From Notamacropus eugenii (Eukaryota > Chordata > Mammalia > Diprotodontia > Macropodidae): 64,000 nucleotides of DNA. The stretch covers positions 353,462,660-353,526,659 of the forward strand of contig NC_092873.1 of the NCBI RefSeq assembly GCF_028372415.1, given 5' to 3'. Below the pieces are notes generated by a model. That model had not been told where the DNA came from. It did not search any database and worked only from the letters and a program-made list of their open reading frames with translations. The translations under genes were made by a program, and so were the position numbers. Below are positions 44,347 to 54,800 of the stretch, piece after piece. Each line of letters opens with the position of its first letter. The first letter of the stretch is position 1.

Positions 44347-44790
44347 CCGGGGTCGGGGGTGGGCAGCAGGGGGAGTGGGAGAGCCCTGGCAGCTTCCCGC
44401 CGCCGCTCCGTTTGTCAATACGTTTTCCTGCCAGCGGCTGCAGCCTTAGATGACGGGTCGACGGTCGGAGAGGACCCCCTTCCCATCCGTTGATGGGGAG
44501 GGAAGATAGGGTGGGGCTGCTGTCTCTCCTCCTGCCCCTCAGACTGGGTTAGAGTGTCAGAGTCCTCGGGACTGTGCGCAGTAAAAAGATTTGGCCTAAG
44601 AAGGGGGTGGCTGGAACTTCGGGGTTCCTCCACCCCCGTGTTAGCAGTGACAATGCGGCTCCTCACTGCCGTTTATTCGCTCCCCAGACAAGCTCGGTTT
44701 CACCGCCTAGGGCGCCCGGGTTGTCTCATTTTAAACCCTCACCTCTCCGCCCCGCAACCCACACAGAAGGCCCCGCCCCTAACCTCGCCC
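43690..44790. promoter_or_regulatory. TBX21: CpG-rich promoter/first-exon region of TBX21
   Basis: The densest CpG stretch in the window, covering exon 1, the 5' UTR and about 350 bp upstream. A sub-block at 44427-44660 (CAGCGGCTGCAGCC, GATGACGGGTCGACGG, GGAACTTCGGGGTTCCTCC) is recognisable in both dead copies at 690-1003 and 11897-12108, so the duplications carried the promoter. No TATA box is evident near the likely start. Confidence 0.7.
43766..44346 (-). CDS. TBX21: TBX21 exon 1 (coding part)
   Basis: It encodes the proline- and tyrosine-rich N-terminal region ([37 protein letters not shown]) and the start of the T-box through KQGR. The donor is CG|GTAAGT. It lies in the most CpG-rich part of the window. 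Confidence 0.95.
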
Positions 44791-45270
44791 CCTTAAACAC
44801 AAGACATTCGAAACAACCAAAAATGCTTAGCAGACGGACATACGGATTTGTACCCCACCGCCGCCTTCTCCCCAATCAATTCTCTCTTGCCGGACCCCTT
44901 CCTATCCAGGTCTTCCCCCAGAGAATGGAACTCAACTGGTAATTTCTCCGCCCTCGAAAGCCTCGTGGATTGTAGTTGTCAGCACACCGCCTGGGCCACA
45001 CAGAGGACAAGGTGAGGCAGGGCAGGATCAGTTCGGCCCTGGGGAGGAGAGATGCACTCCGCTGCCCCGTCTCCCTTTCTTGCCAACTCTCTCTGACTCT
45101 TTGCTTCAAAGTTCGACAATGTAGGGATTCTGGAGAGGGGAGGGAGCTCCTTTCTGAGGGGTAGAGGAGAGACTGGGCATTGGGAAGGGGAATACAGCAA
45201 GTATTAGAATCCTAAGAAATAAATTAATAGCAACGATCATAACAATAAGTGATGTTTACTTAGCTCTTTG
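44791..45270. other. Upstream flank of TBX21
   Basis: GC-moderate unique sequence with scattered CpG. Open frames here show no domain. It may belong to the proximal promoter. Confidence 0.5.
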
Positions 45271-45279
45271 TGACAGGAA

Positions 45280-45425
45280 GAGTGACGGATGTAGTGGCTA
45301 CAGAGCTCCTGTTATAGAGCCTGGGAACCAGATGTGGATTCAGGTCCTGCCTCTGGCACACTCTGGCTGCGTCCTGTCCTCCTAGGCAAATCCCTTAATC
45401 TCTCAGTATTCTAGATCACTCTCTA
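45280..45425 (+). repeat. SINE relic
   Basis: GTAGTGGCTACAGAGC, GGATTCAGGTCCTGCCTCTG, CTGGCTGCGTCCTG and AATCTCTCAGTATTCTAG follow the tRNA-SINE order but are strongly diverged. Confidence 0.6.
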
Positions 45426-45919
45426 AACGCCGAAGTTTAATCTGTTGTCTGTAATTACTTTAAATTGATAACTGTATTTCAATATAATTGGTTTCCTTGG
45501 TAATCCTATGTATTCTATTTTATGCATTAAAAAGATTTCTATCCTATTCTATTCCTATCCTAATATTTACTGCCATCCTGTTTCTATCCAACAACTAGAC
45601 AACGGTGAGTTACAAGTATTTATTATCTCAAAGAGGTAAGGAGATTAAAGGGACCAGGGTCACTTGTAGCTAGTAACTGACTGGAGTCAGCACTCAAACC
45701 AAGGACTCCAAATCCCAAATCTGATATTCTTTTCCATGCCCCCAGGGAAAGGGGGTCTAGTACATGGTATCTTCTCTAAAGTTTCACTTTCCAGAAACCT
45801 GACACTTAGAAAGTTGTCTCTGTAACCTAGGGCCTCCTCTATAAGGTCTCTCTCTGGTCCCAGTATCCTCTGGGAGGGGGTTTCCTCTATTTAAAACTCC
45901 CTCCTCCCTGAGGGTTTCT

Positions 45920-46030
45920 TTCTTGTTGTTCAGTCCTGCTGACTCTCCATGGCCCCGTGGACCACTGTCCATGGGGTTTTCTTGGCAAAGATACTGGAAT
46001 GGTTTGCCATTTCTTTCTCCAGGGGATTAA
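45920..46030 (-). repeat. Marsupial SINE 3' part
   Basis: TTGTTGTTCAGTCCTGCTGA, GTTTTCTTGGCAAAGATACT and GGTTTGCCATTTCTTTCTCC: the antisense tail of the tRNA-type SINE. Confidence 0.8.
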
Positions 46031-46654
46031 GACATAAAGGTTCCTAACTCTGGTTAACCTCAATCTCTGATACACGTCTGAAACAAACCTTTCAATGTAG
46101 GCTTGGAGATTTTATCCAGTTTTACCTTAATCTCCTCTCTTTTTTCCATTCTCCTCCTAAATTCCTTCTTTGCCTGGTGGGGGAAGGAGAGAGTCTTGGA
46201 AACCTGACTCAGGATGGTTGTAGGGGTTGGCGTATAGGAATAGGACGAGACTGAGTGATTCCAGGATTTGTGGTGCTCTACTGTGTAGAGGACATGAGAT
46301 TTGGAGAGGGTGTTATGTGCCCATGATCATGCAACTATTAAGTCAGAATTCAATCCTGGGTCCTTTCGACTTTCAGAGCCAATACTCTAGCTAGTTGTAG
46401 CATCAGGCTCCCAAAGTGATATTTTCCTATAACACAGATCTGATCATGTCACTCCTCCATTCAAGAATCTCCAGTAGCTCCCTATTGCCTCTAGGATCAA
46501 ATACAATGTGATATGGCATGTAAAAGCATTCCCAGTAAGATTTTAGTCTATCTTTCCAACCTTATTACACATAATCCCCTTTCACATTCTCTAGAGTAGA
46601 GTCAAACTGGCCTTGCTGAATCTCTTAGTCGATAAACATTGATTAAGCACTGAC

Positions 46655-46915
46655 TATGTGCCAGTAACTAGGTGGTGCAGTGGATAAAATGCCAACCCTG
46701 GAGTCAGGAGAACTTGAGTTCAAATCCAGCCTCACACACTTCCTACCTGTATGACCCTAGGCAAGTCACTTCACCCTGTTTGCCTCAGTTTCCTTATCTG
46801 TAAAATGGGCTGGAGAAGGAAATTGGCAAACCACTCTAGTATCTCTGCCTAGAAAATTCCAAGTGGAGTCATGGAGAGTCAGACATGACTAACTGACTAA
46901 ACAACAAAACAACAA
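46655..46915 (+). repeat. Marsupial tRNA-type SINE
   Basis: TAGGTGGTGCAGTGGATAAA, GAGTTCAAATCCAGCCTCAC, AGGCAAGTCACTTCACCC, GCTGGAGAAGGAAATTGGC and GAGTCAGACATGACTAACTG. Close to full length. Confidence 0.92.
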
Positions 46916-47399
46916 AGTATATGCCGAATACTGCGCTAAAGCTGGTATACAGAGTAAGGCAAAAGATAGCCCCTGCCCTCTAGGAGTTCAGAATCAGGTG
47001 GGAGAAAACTGCACCTGAAAAAGAGAAAAGAGGGTTCATCATGCCAAGTTCAGGGGCCAGCTGAGCAGGAACATAACATTCCATTTCTCCTGCCTTTGTA
47101 AAGGCGGTGTCTGACATCCCACACACCTTCCTCACCTCTGCCTCTTCTTTCAAGCTCAGCTCAAGATCTGCCTCCTGCAATATGCCTGTCCTTCTCTCCC
47201 TGACTGCTACCTTCCTCTGCCCCCATTACCATGGATTTACTTTGGATATCTTTTCTATCTATTTACTGTGTGCACATTATTTTCTGGTAGCCTCTGAACT
47301 CCTTAAAGACAGAGACTGTTTAATTTTTGTCTTTGAATCCCATATGCTATAGCCTTCACCTGTCCTTCCTCCTTATTTCCCTCCCCACATGATACTTAA

Positions 47400-47640
47400 C
47401 ACATTTTGTTATTCAGTCATGTCTGACTCTTTATGACTCCATTTGGCATTTTCTTGACAGAGATACTGGAGTGGTTTGCTATTTCCTTCTCCACCTCATT
47501 TTACGGATGAGAAAATTGAGGCAAATGGGGTGTCATGACTTGCCCAGGGTCACATAGCTAGTAAAGCTATATTTGAACTCAGTAAGATGAGTTTTCCTGA
47601 CTCCAGGCCTGTCACTATCCTCTTCAACATCTAACACATA
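47400..47640 (-). repeat. Marsupial tRNA-type SINE
   Basis: TTGTTATTCAGTCATGTCTG, CTTGACAGAGATACTGGAG, ATGACTTGCCCAGGGTCACA and TTCCTGACTCCAGGCC, in antisense. Confidence 0.88.
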
Positions 47641-47814
47641 GTAGGTGTTTAATAAATGCTTGTTGATTAATGGGAAAGTTAATGCAACACAATAGGAATT
47701 CAACACTTCTGGGAGGATGAATCTCTCTGTGAAGAAGTCAGCATTTACTTATTAGTGAAGGTACAAAAAAAAATCTGAAATAGATTTTTCTAGGGTGAAG
47801 CCTCCCCAGTCCTA

Positions 47815-48015
47815 ATCACTTTTTGAAAATCTTATTTTAAATTTATTCCTTTTGTTTTCAGATTGGCAACATTTCAAAATGTATTCTTCTTTCCTCTCCT
47901 GCCTCCTTGGAACTACTTTCTGTAAAAGATTTTGAAAATAATGGGGATGGGAGAGAATTCTTCAGCAAACCCAATGGACAAAAAGCTTGACAATATATGC
48001 AGTATTCCTCACCTG
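47815..48015 (-). repeat. LINE/SINE fragment, diverged
   Basis: TTTTGTTTTCAGATTGGCAAC and GAACTACTTTCTGTAAAAG: antisense tail-like sequence, family uncertain. Confidence 0.45.
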
Positions 48016-48094
48016 TAGGCCACTACTGCTGCCAAGATGAAAGAGAGATTTATTTTCTTAACTCTTCTACTCTTTTTATTCTTTTTTTGGGGGG

Positions 48095-48225
48095 TGTGTG
48101 TGGTAATTGGGGTTAAGTGATTTGCCCAGGATCACACAGCTATTAAGCGTAATTTGAACTCAAGTCTTCCTGACTCCAGGACTGGCACTCTATGCACTGT
48201 GCCACCTACCTCCTCCCCCCCCCCC
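48095..48225 (-). repeat. Marsupial SINE with poly-C
   Basis: GGGGTTAAGTGATTTGCCCA, ATCACACAGCTATTAAG, TTCCTGACTCCAGGACTGG and TGTGCCACCTACCTCC in antisense. A run of 11 C follows the SINE head. Confidence 0.85.
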
Positions 48226-48653
48226 CCCATTACTTTTAAAGAGGTTTAAAATAAAAGAATACCTGAACCCTGAGCACCTGACACCCTGAGCTGTTAAACA
48301 AATCTCCGCCTTCTTAGGTGGGGGTAAGGAAGGACTTCTAAGCAATGGAGGAGAGAGGAGTAGTGTCCTGAGGAGGGGGAAAGTGATACCAAGAACCTAT
48401 TCAGCCTAAGGGGTCTCTGACTTTGTGTGTTACCTAGCATTCTTGGACAGGGCAGCGTGTGCTAAAGGTGTGAGCAAAGGAAAGCGTCTCTAAGATTCAA
48501 AAGCAAAGGGAGGAAGCTTAGTTTCTAGTTTTAGACTCTCTTCCCTTATGTCCAAAAGTATCCTTTCCAATCAGGGAGGGCTCTGTTCTCCCTGGGGTCA
48601 GGAGGCTGGACAAGATGCCACCACCTAAGGGAAGCTGCTAATGTTTTAAAACA

Positions 48654-48657
48654 CACA

Positions 48658-48692
<35 letters not shown>
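48654..48692. repeat. (CA)n microsatellite
   Basis: About 38 bp of CA repeats. Confidence 0.93.
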
Positions 48693-48693
<1 letters not shown>

Positions 48694-48699
48694 ATCTGC

Positions 48700-51560
48700 A
48701 TTAAGTTCACTGCTGTGTCTTCTCTTTTCTCTACTCTGGGTCCCTCCTTCTTCCCTCACTGCACTGAAGTGCTTCCCCTCCCCCCAACTCTCTATGCCTT
48801 GCTAAAGCCCTCTCCTTCCCCTGCAACACTACCCCCATCTCTCTCCTGGGGGCTGGCCCCATCTCCCCATCTCTTCATTAGCTCCCCAGCTCTACAGGAT
48901 TTCCCCCTTATGACTCCGTGGGGACCCTCTACTCCCAAATAGAGCTGAACAGAGGCAGGAAAGCAGAATATGAAGTGGGAGGTAGAGGACCCCAGGTGGC
49001 TGGAATGACTCCATCCTGATCGGGGCAGGAGTAGGATGGGATAGAAAGGGAAAGTGTCTCTACTGGGAATGGAAACCAGACAAATGTGAGATCCAAAACT
49101 CTGTTGTAGCCTTAGCTCAACCCCTATTTCTCATCCCAACACATTAACTCCTTTTTTCTTTCAATTTCTTAAGAAAAAGAAAAGAAAGTATCTATCTGTC
49201 TGAACTGAGTTAGAGGAGGCCTTCCTGGAGATAAAACACAGGCTAGAAGGAACTGAGTCTTCCATGAAACTCTGCTTGGCTGGAGTGAAAGCATTTTTTT
49301 TTTGGTTTGATTTGGTTTAGTTGCAAGTTTGTTTGTTTTTCAATCCAGCATTCAACCATTACTGATTTTTCCAGCTAGAAGGAAGTGGTAGCTCCCCCTT
49401 AGAATTTTCATAAAATGCCTGGCTAAATGGGGTTGCCAGACCATTTTCAGGGCTAAGTTTCAGGTCATCCCATCTGTCCCCTTGCCACCTGCTAGCACTC
49501 TACAGGAAGACTTTGAATGTGAATCAGTTAAGATTGTACTGGGAACATTTATCTGTTCCTACCCAATAGTGTCTTCTATTGGGGTGGGAATGACTTTGAG
49601 GGTTTTCCAGCCTGGCCCCTCTCTGAATCTGCCAAGATCCTCTAAATCACTGCTCACCTCCTTCCCTACCCCCCTACCCCCAGCTTCTTCCACCCAAAAA
49701 AAGAAATCTGGTGTGAAAAGCGGAGGCTGGGTTGTGTTGGCCCTGATGTCACTGATGCCAGTCCCCTCCCCTCTGCCAGCTTGGGTGAGAAGAGACAGGG
49801 CACCTACACCTCCTCCTGCTGCCACTTTGGACTCCCCACCCTGAAGAGAAGTAAAGAGAAAAGAAAAGGAATAAAGAGGAACAGAGATCTCCTGGGATAT
49901 TCAGGTTCCCTTGGAATTCTACTCAGTTCCCTGTTGATGAACATATCTCCCCTTACTAATGTTATAGGTGACCAGTTTCTGAATTTTGCAGAAGAATGAG
50001 GTCTAGAATAGGTGATAAGTTACCTGGGTGTCAAAAAGCATATTTTAACCTTCATCTCCATAAGGTCAAGTGAGATATAATAACAGGAAAACATTGCAAA
50101 TATCAATACATGAAATCTCCAGTATTGTTATTACTACGATCACCTGTCCAAAAGGCTCTTCCCTAGTCACCCCACCCATATGTGTGCTGTTCTTTTCTAC
50201 TAGAATATTAACTCTTTGAGGACTGGGACTCTCTTGCTTGCTTGCATTTTTATCTCCAGTGCTTAATACATTCGCTGGCTTATAATAAGTCCTTAATAAA
50301 TGCTTTATTATAAATGCATTAATTCATTACTCTTGCTCTCCCTAGTGGTTGAATGGTCTGAGTTGAGTGGTTTGAATTATTAACAAAGGTAGGACTAGCC
50401 TAGAGAGGGATTGCCTGAGAATACACCTCCTTCGCTCACGTCTATTGGGCTTCTGGAATGGAAGACTGGACACTTCCTTATTGTCTTATGGTTCTAAGAG
50501 ATTATATATTTCTCCTCCCTCCCATCACCAAATAAGTCTAAAGCTAGGACTCTCCAACACTTTCCTTTGACCTTAGATAAGCTCAGATTTTAATGGAGTC
50601 TTGGCCTGAAGAAGCAGGTAACAGAAGACCAGAGGGAAAAGGAGTGCTGCTACCAAAGAGTCCAGACTCCTGGCTCCTGACCTACTATGGCCTTTTAGTC
50701 TCAAGAGTGCACAGCACTGGAAGAAGGGAATGTGGGGAGGACTAGAGGAAGAAGAAGAAAAGAAACATAAACTGATGGACTGAAACAGAGATATAGTCAG
50801 GCGGAGATAGACAGGGCAACAGAGAGTCATCAAGAGAAGCTCAGGAAGAAAGTCTGGTGTCAGGAGGAGGCAAAGAAAGAAATTGAAAAAAGAAGGAGAG
50901 AGAGAAAGAGAGATCTCCATCACTTAGCACAGTGTCTGGTAATTAGTGGGTATTTAAAAAATGTTTGTTGATTGATACATTGATTGGTTAGTTAACTAAA
51001 AGGGAGATTGAAACAGAAATAATGTGAGAGAAGGGGAGGTGGAAAAAGGAAAGTGAATAAGAAATAAAGTGAGAAGCAGAGAACACAGAAAAATATTCCA
51101 TATTTTTTGTACATTTCCCCCACCTCTGCCTTTGGAAACTTTAGCTTCCTTTAAGACTCATGTCAAGTTGTTGTTTCCTTCCAGAATTCTTGATTCCTTC
51201 CATTGCTACAGCTTCTCTCCAAAAATTACTTTGACTATATGTATTTTGTATTTATTTTGTATTTATCTATCTGTAACTCATATTTTCTTATCTGAATCAC
51301 CAACACATTTATTTCCCCACTAGTAAAATATAAGCTCCTTGAGGTCAGGGACTATTTCCTGTTTGTTTTTTCATAAAGTCTAACACAGTACTTGTGCTAG
51401 TAGATAGTAGGTGTTTAATAAGTGCTTACTGAAGTGTACTGAACTCATCCTCCTCTGTTTCAAGTTCACCAGGGTCATCACAACCACTGTCCACATCACT
51501 CTTTCCTGTGAGTGAAACTTCACATACCCCCTTCTTTCTAGTCCCACTGTTTTACATATG
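48700..51560. other. Intergenic region upstream of TBX21, no gene seen
   Basis: Mostly unique, with pyrimidine-rich and purine-rich patches and LINE/MIR-like ends (CCTTAATAAATGC near 50290, TGTTTAATAAGTGCTTACTG near 51410). No exon-like conservation is recognisable by eye. Confidence 0.5.
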
Positions 51561-51569
51561 GCCCTATCA

Positions 51570-51773
51570 GAAAGTCCTTTTTTAAAAATTATTTATTTTT
51601 AGTTTTCAACATTCACTTTTATAAGATTTTGAGCTCTAAATCCCCCCTCCCCAAGATAGCATGCAATCTGGTGGTTATAAATGTACAATCATATTAAACA
51701 TATTTCCACATTAGTCATGTTGTGAAAGAAGAATCAGAACAAACAGGAAAAAACATGAGAAAGAAAAAGCCAG

Positions 51774-51856
<83 letters not shown>

Positions 51857-52080
51857 ATGCCTCAGTCTGCATTCAGACTCCATACTTCTTTCTCTGGATG
51901 TGGATAACATTTTCCATCATGAGTCTTTTGGAGTTATCTTAGATCATTGCATTGCTGAGAAGAGCTCAGTGTAACAAAGTCAGCCATAGCACAATGTTGC
52001 AGTTACTGTATACAATGTTCTCCTGGTTCTGCTCACTTCACTCAGTATCAGTTCATGCAAGTCTCAGAAAATCCTTTTGA
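51570..52080 (-). repeat. Antisense LINE 3' end with (GA)n
   Basis: TTTTCAACATTCACTTTTAT, AATCATATTAAACATATTTCC, then a GA tract at 51773-51853, then CTCAGTCTGCATTCAGACTC and ATGTTCTCCTGGTTCTGCTC. The GA tract grew inside the LINE. Confidence 0.8.
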
Positions 52081-53200
52081 CTGGCACCCCCGAAATCCCC
52101 CATGCCATAAGCTTCATCTATTTCTCCTCTCCTGTTTCCCATTGTGAAGATAGGAGATGGAGAACCAATTAGACTTGTTCTCTGAGCAGATTACTGGATC
52201 CTCCTCCCTTCCCTCCTGAGTCGTACTTACCAAATGAGACACTATAATGATGTAGAGAAGTAACTTAGGTGGTCTGAACCCCAAATCTCAATAGGATATA
52301 TTCATTCTCATACCTAAATCTGCATACTTTGTCCATACCTGGGCACTCACATGGACACAGATGACCAAACTTTTGTTTGTTTTGTGTTCACACAAAAATA
52401 TTGGTATGCACAAACACATGTGCAGCGAAACCCACAAGTATATACACTGGGATATGCTAGTTAAAGTGTTTTTGGAAGCTGCTGCCCTCTGCCTGGGGCC
52501 AAGTCCCCTCACCCCCAGCTTTGTTAGGCAACTGCCTGGTTGTTCTGACCCCTACCCCTTCCCTCTCTCCAGAGCATATGTGAGAGAATCCAGCCCAGTT
52601 AGCTGTAAGGGTGGGCAGGGTCAGGGGGAAAGAGAGAAAGAGAAAGGAATGTATATATACATTCTCATTTCTCTCCTCCCTAGAAAGTTTCAGGTTCTCA
52701 GTAAGTCTGCAGATAAAGAAATTATAATTTTCATTCCCCTGATTGTCCCAGGGGAAGGAGAGTGGGGAGGCTGAAGTCAAGGTTAAAAGGTGCTGCCTAA
52801 CCATTCTGACCACATTCATGCTCTCTCCTCATCTATTCTCTCACCTCTTGCCTAGGAAGCCCCACACCTTTGTTTTGTGTGTCATATTCTCCTTTGGGCA
52901 ATCTGGTGGATCCTATGAATCCCTTCTCAGAATAATATTTTTAAATGCATAAAAGAAAATACATAGGATTACAAAGGAAACCAATTGAAATGCATTTATC
53001 GATATAGTAAAAAAAAAAAAAAATTCACAGGCCCCAGGCTAAGAAGCCCCACTCCTTGCCCCCGTTTAGAGCCTGCTTAGCGTTTGGATATTCCTTAGGA
53101 AATATGTGCTCCTTGATGGTAGGAACTATTTGATTTTTGTCTTTGCACGCCCATGGTCCAGCACCGAACTTTTCAGGGGTCAGTAAGTTTCTTTATTGAA
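52081..53200. other. Intergenic, no gene seen
   Basis: Unique or old-repeat sequence with a run of 14 A at 53010-53023. Short open frames on both strands are not supported by any domain. Confidence 0.5.
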
Positions 53201-53239
53201 TGAACCCCTTTGTCTTTACTCTGTCTCTGTCTATCTGTC

Positions 53240-54070
53240 TGACATCTGTTGTGAGGTGGAAAGGGCGAGCTAGAACCCCGATGCGAGCAGCTCTCCTCGT
53301 TTGTCTCTTACCTCTCAGCCTTCATTCAGAACTCTCGGTGAGTGGTCTCCTCACCGCCTATCTGCCCCTCCTCTCCCCAGCCCATTGGATTTAAATCTTG
53401 GCCCCTCCCAGAGGATCCTATGTTAAGTTCTTGTGTATCCTCCAGAAACTTTTCAGAGGGGGAAAGGGAGGGAGACAAGAGGGGGTCATGAGAGGAGACG
53501 GCAAACCTGAGCTCTCGGGAGGCCCACGAGTGGCGGTGCTGTCCTTCCCACCCCCCCACCCCCACCCCCACCCCCACCCCAACTCCGGCGCCCCAGTGGG
53601 AATCTCAGCAGCTTAATCTTAGGCAGGAAGTGGAGTCTAGTTACCAGAGAAGGGAGGGGAAGGGAAAGGAGCGGGGGAATACCCCGGGCTTCGAGTAAAG
53701 GGAGCTGGTGGGGAGGGGAGGGGGGGAGAGGAAGAGGAAGGACAGTCATGGGGGGGGGGGCACCGGACGTGCCAAAGAGTTAAATCTTTCCCAGTCAAGC
53801 GTTTCTTTGCCCCCTCTCTTACCTATCCTCCTTGGGGCGGATACTGGCTTTGTAGAATCATGGGGCTTCGCCATACACCACTTGGCAAGGAGGCGTGACT
53901 GTACCACCTTGGAGTTTTTGATTCTTTTCGCCTCAAACTTGTCTCCTTCTGAGAGATCTGGAGGTGGCAACGTACTTTGCCGACTGACTTCTCTCCTGGC
54001 TGCAGTCTCCCTCTGAACCTTTGTCCTGTCTGTCAGCTGTCCTGTCAGAGCAGGGTCTAGCCGCATTATG
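53240..54070. promoter_or_regulatory. GC- and CpG-enriched island about 9-9.7 kb upstream of TBX21 (possible element)
   Basis: Isolated CpG-containing sequence (CGAGCTAGAACCCCGATGCG near 53265, GGGGCGGATACTGG near 53834) around a C-rich minisatellite. It is poor in interspersed repeats. It could be an enhancer or a lost exon; no reading frame looks conserved. Confidence 0.3.
53548..53580. repeat. (CCCCCA)n minisatellite
   Basis: A short array of CACCCCCACCCCCACC, with C-runs that could form an i-motif and G-runs on the minus strand that could form a G-quadruplex. A run of 10 G lies at 53749-53760. Confidence 0.85.
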
Positions 54071-54654
54071 TTTATGTGCAGGTGGTATCTCTGGGTCAAT
54101 TTCTGCCTGCCTCTACATCCCCACTTGTTTCTACTTTCTTCCTTTGTCCCTGTCTGCTCCTCCCGGTGTCTCCTAGGTCTGTGTTTCTGTCTCTGCACTT
54201 CTGTAGCTCTCTGCATCTCATCAATAAACTTCTCGAAAACAGGCACTGCTCTTCATTTTCTCTTTGTATCCGTAGCATAGTGCCTGGCATTTTGTAGGCA
54301 TTGAGTAAATGTGTTTTGCATTGGGTTGTCTCTCTACATCTGTTTCATTTCTATCTTTCTTGCTGTTTTACTCCATCGTTTATCTTCTCTGTCTCTGTTT
54401 TGTTCTCTGTTCCCTCTGTTTCTATCTACACATTTGTGCTTCTGTTCTGTCTCTCCTCATTCTCCTCTGCCTCTATGAATGTCAATAGTAACTGTTTCTC
54501 TTCTGACCAGCAACCAGGAGGGTCTTCTCCTCCCAGTCAAAAATGAAGAACAAACACACAACCTGCCTCTCTGTGTGTCTCTATGTCTACATCTATTCTG
54601 TTAGAAACAAAACCTTTATTATGGGGCCCAAGGGTCCCTTGGGTTTGTCCATCC

Positions 54655-54800
54655 AAGTTAGTATGTGTGTTTGTCTTTCATTGCCGAGGAAGACCATGCC
54701 ATCAGAGAAATAATGGCATGACTTGTACTTGACTTTGTTTTTAGTGAGGGAGGGCTGTGCAGGTCACCAGCCTCACTTCTCCTCCAGAACCATATGAAAG
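54655..54800 (-). repeat. Composite marsupial SINE head
   Basis: TTTCATTGCCGAGGAAGACC, TGGCATGACTTGTACTTGAC and GAGTGAGGGAGGGCTGTGCA match the head of the element at 17505. The tRNA-SINE body is missing. Confidence 0.8.

Noticed and set aside
44347-44418. Upstream in-frame start for TBX21 at 44418, adding 24 residues
   Set aside because: The known T-bet N-terminus aligns with the ATG at 44346; the upstream residues (TNGAAAGSCQGS) have no counterpart in human T-bet.
43738-44493. A 251-codon plus-strand open frame opposite TBX21 exon 1
   Set aside because: It is the complement of a GC-rich coding exon. The minus strand encodes T-bet, and the plus-strand translation has no domain.
53708-54246. 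Overlapping open frames of 102 and 166 codons upstream of TBX21
   Set aside because: Low-complexity Arg/Glu-rich or Ser/Leu/Cys-rich translations with no recognisable motif. More likely non-coding CpG-containing sequence.
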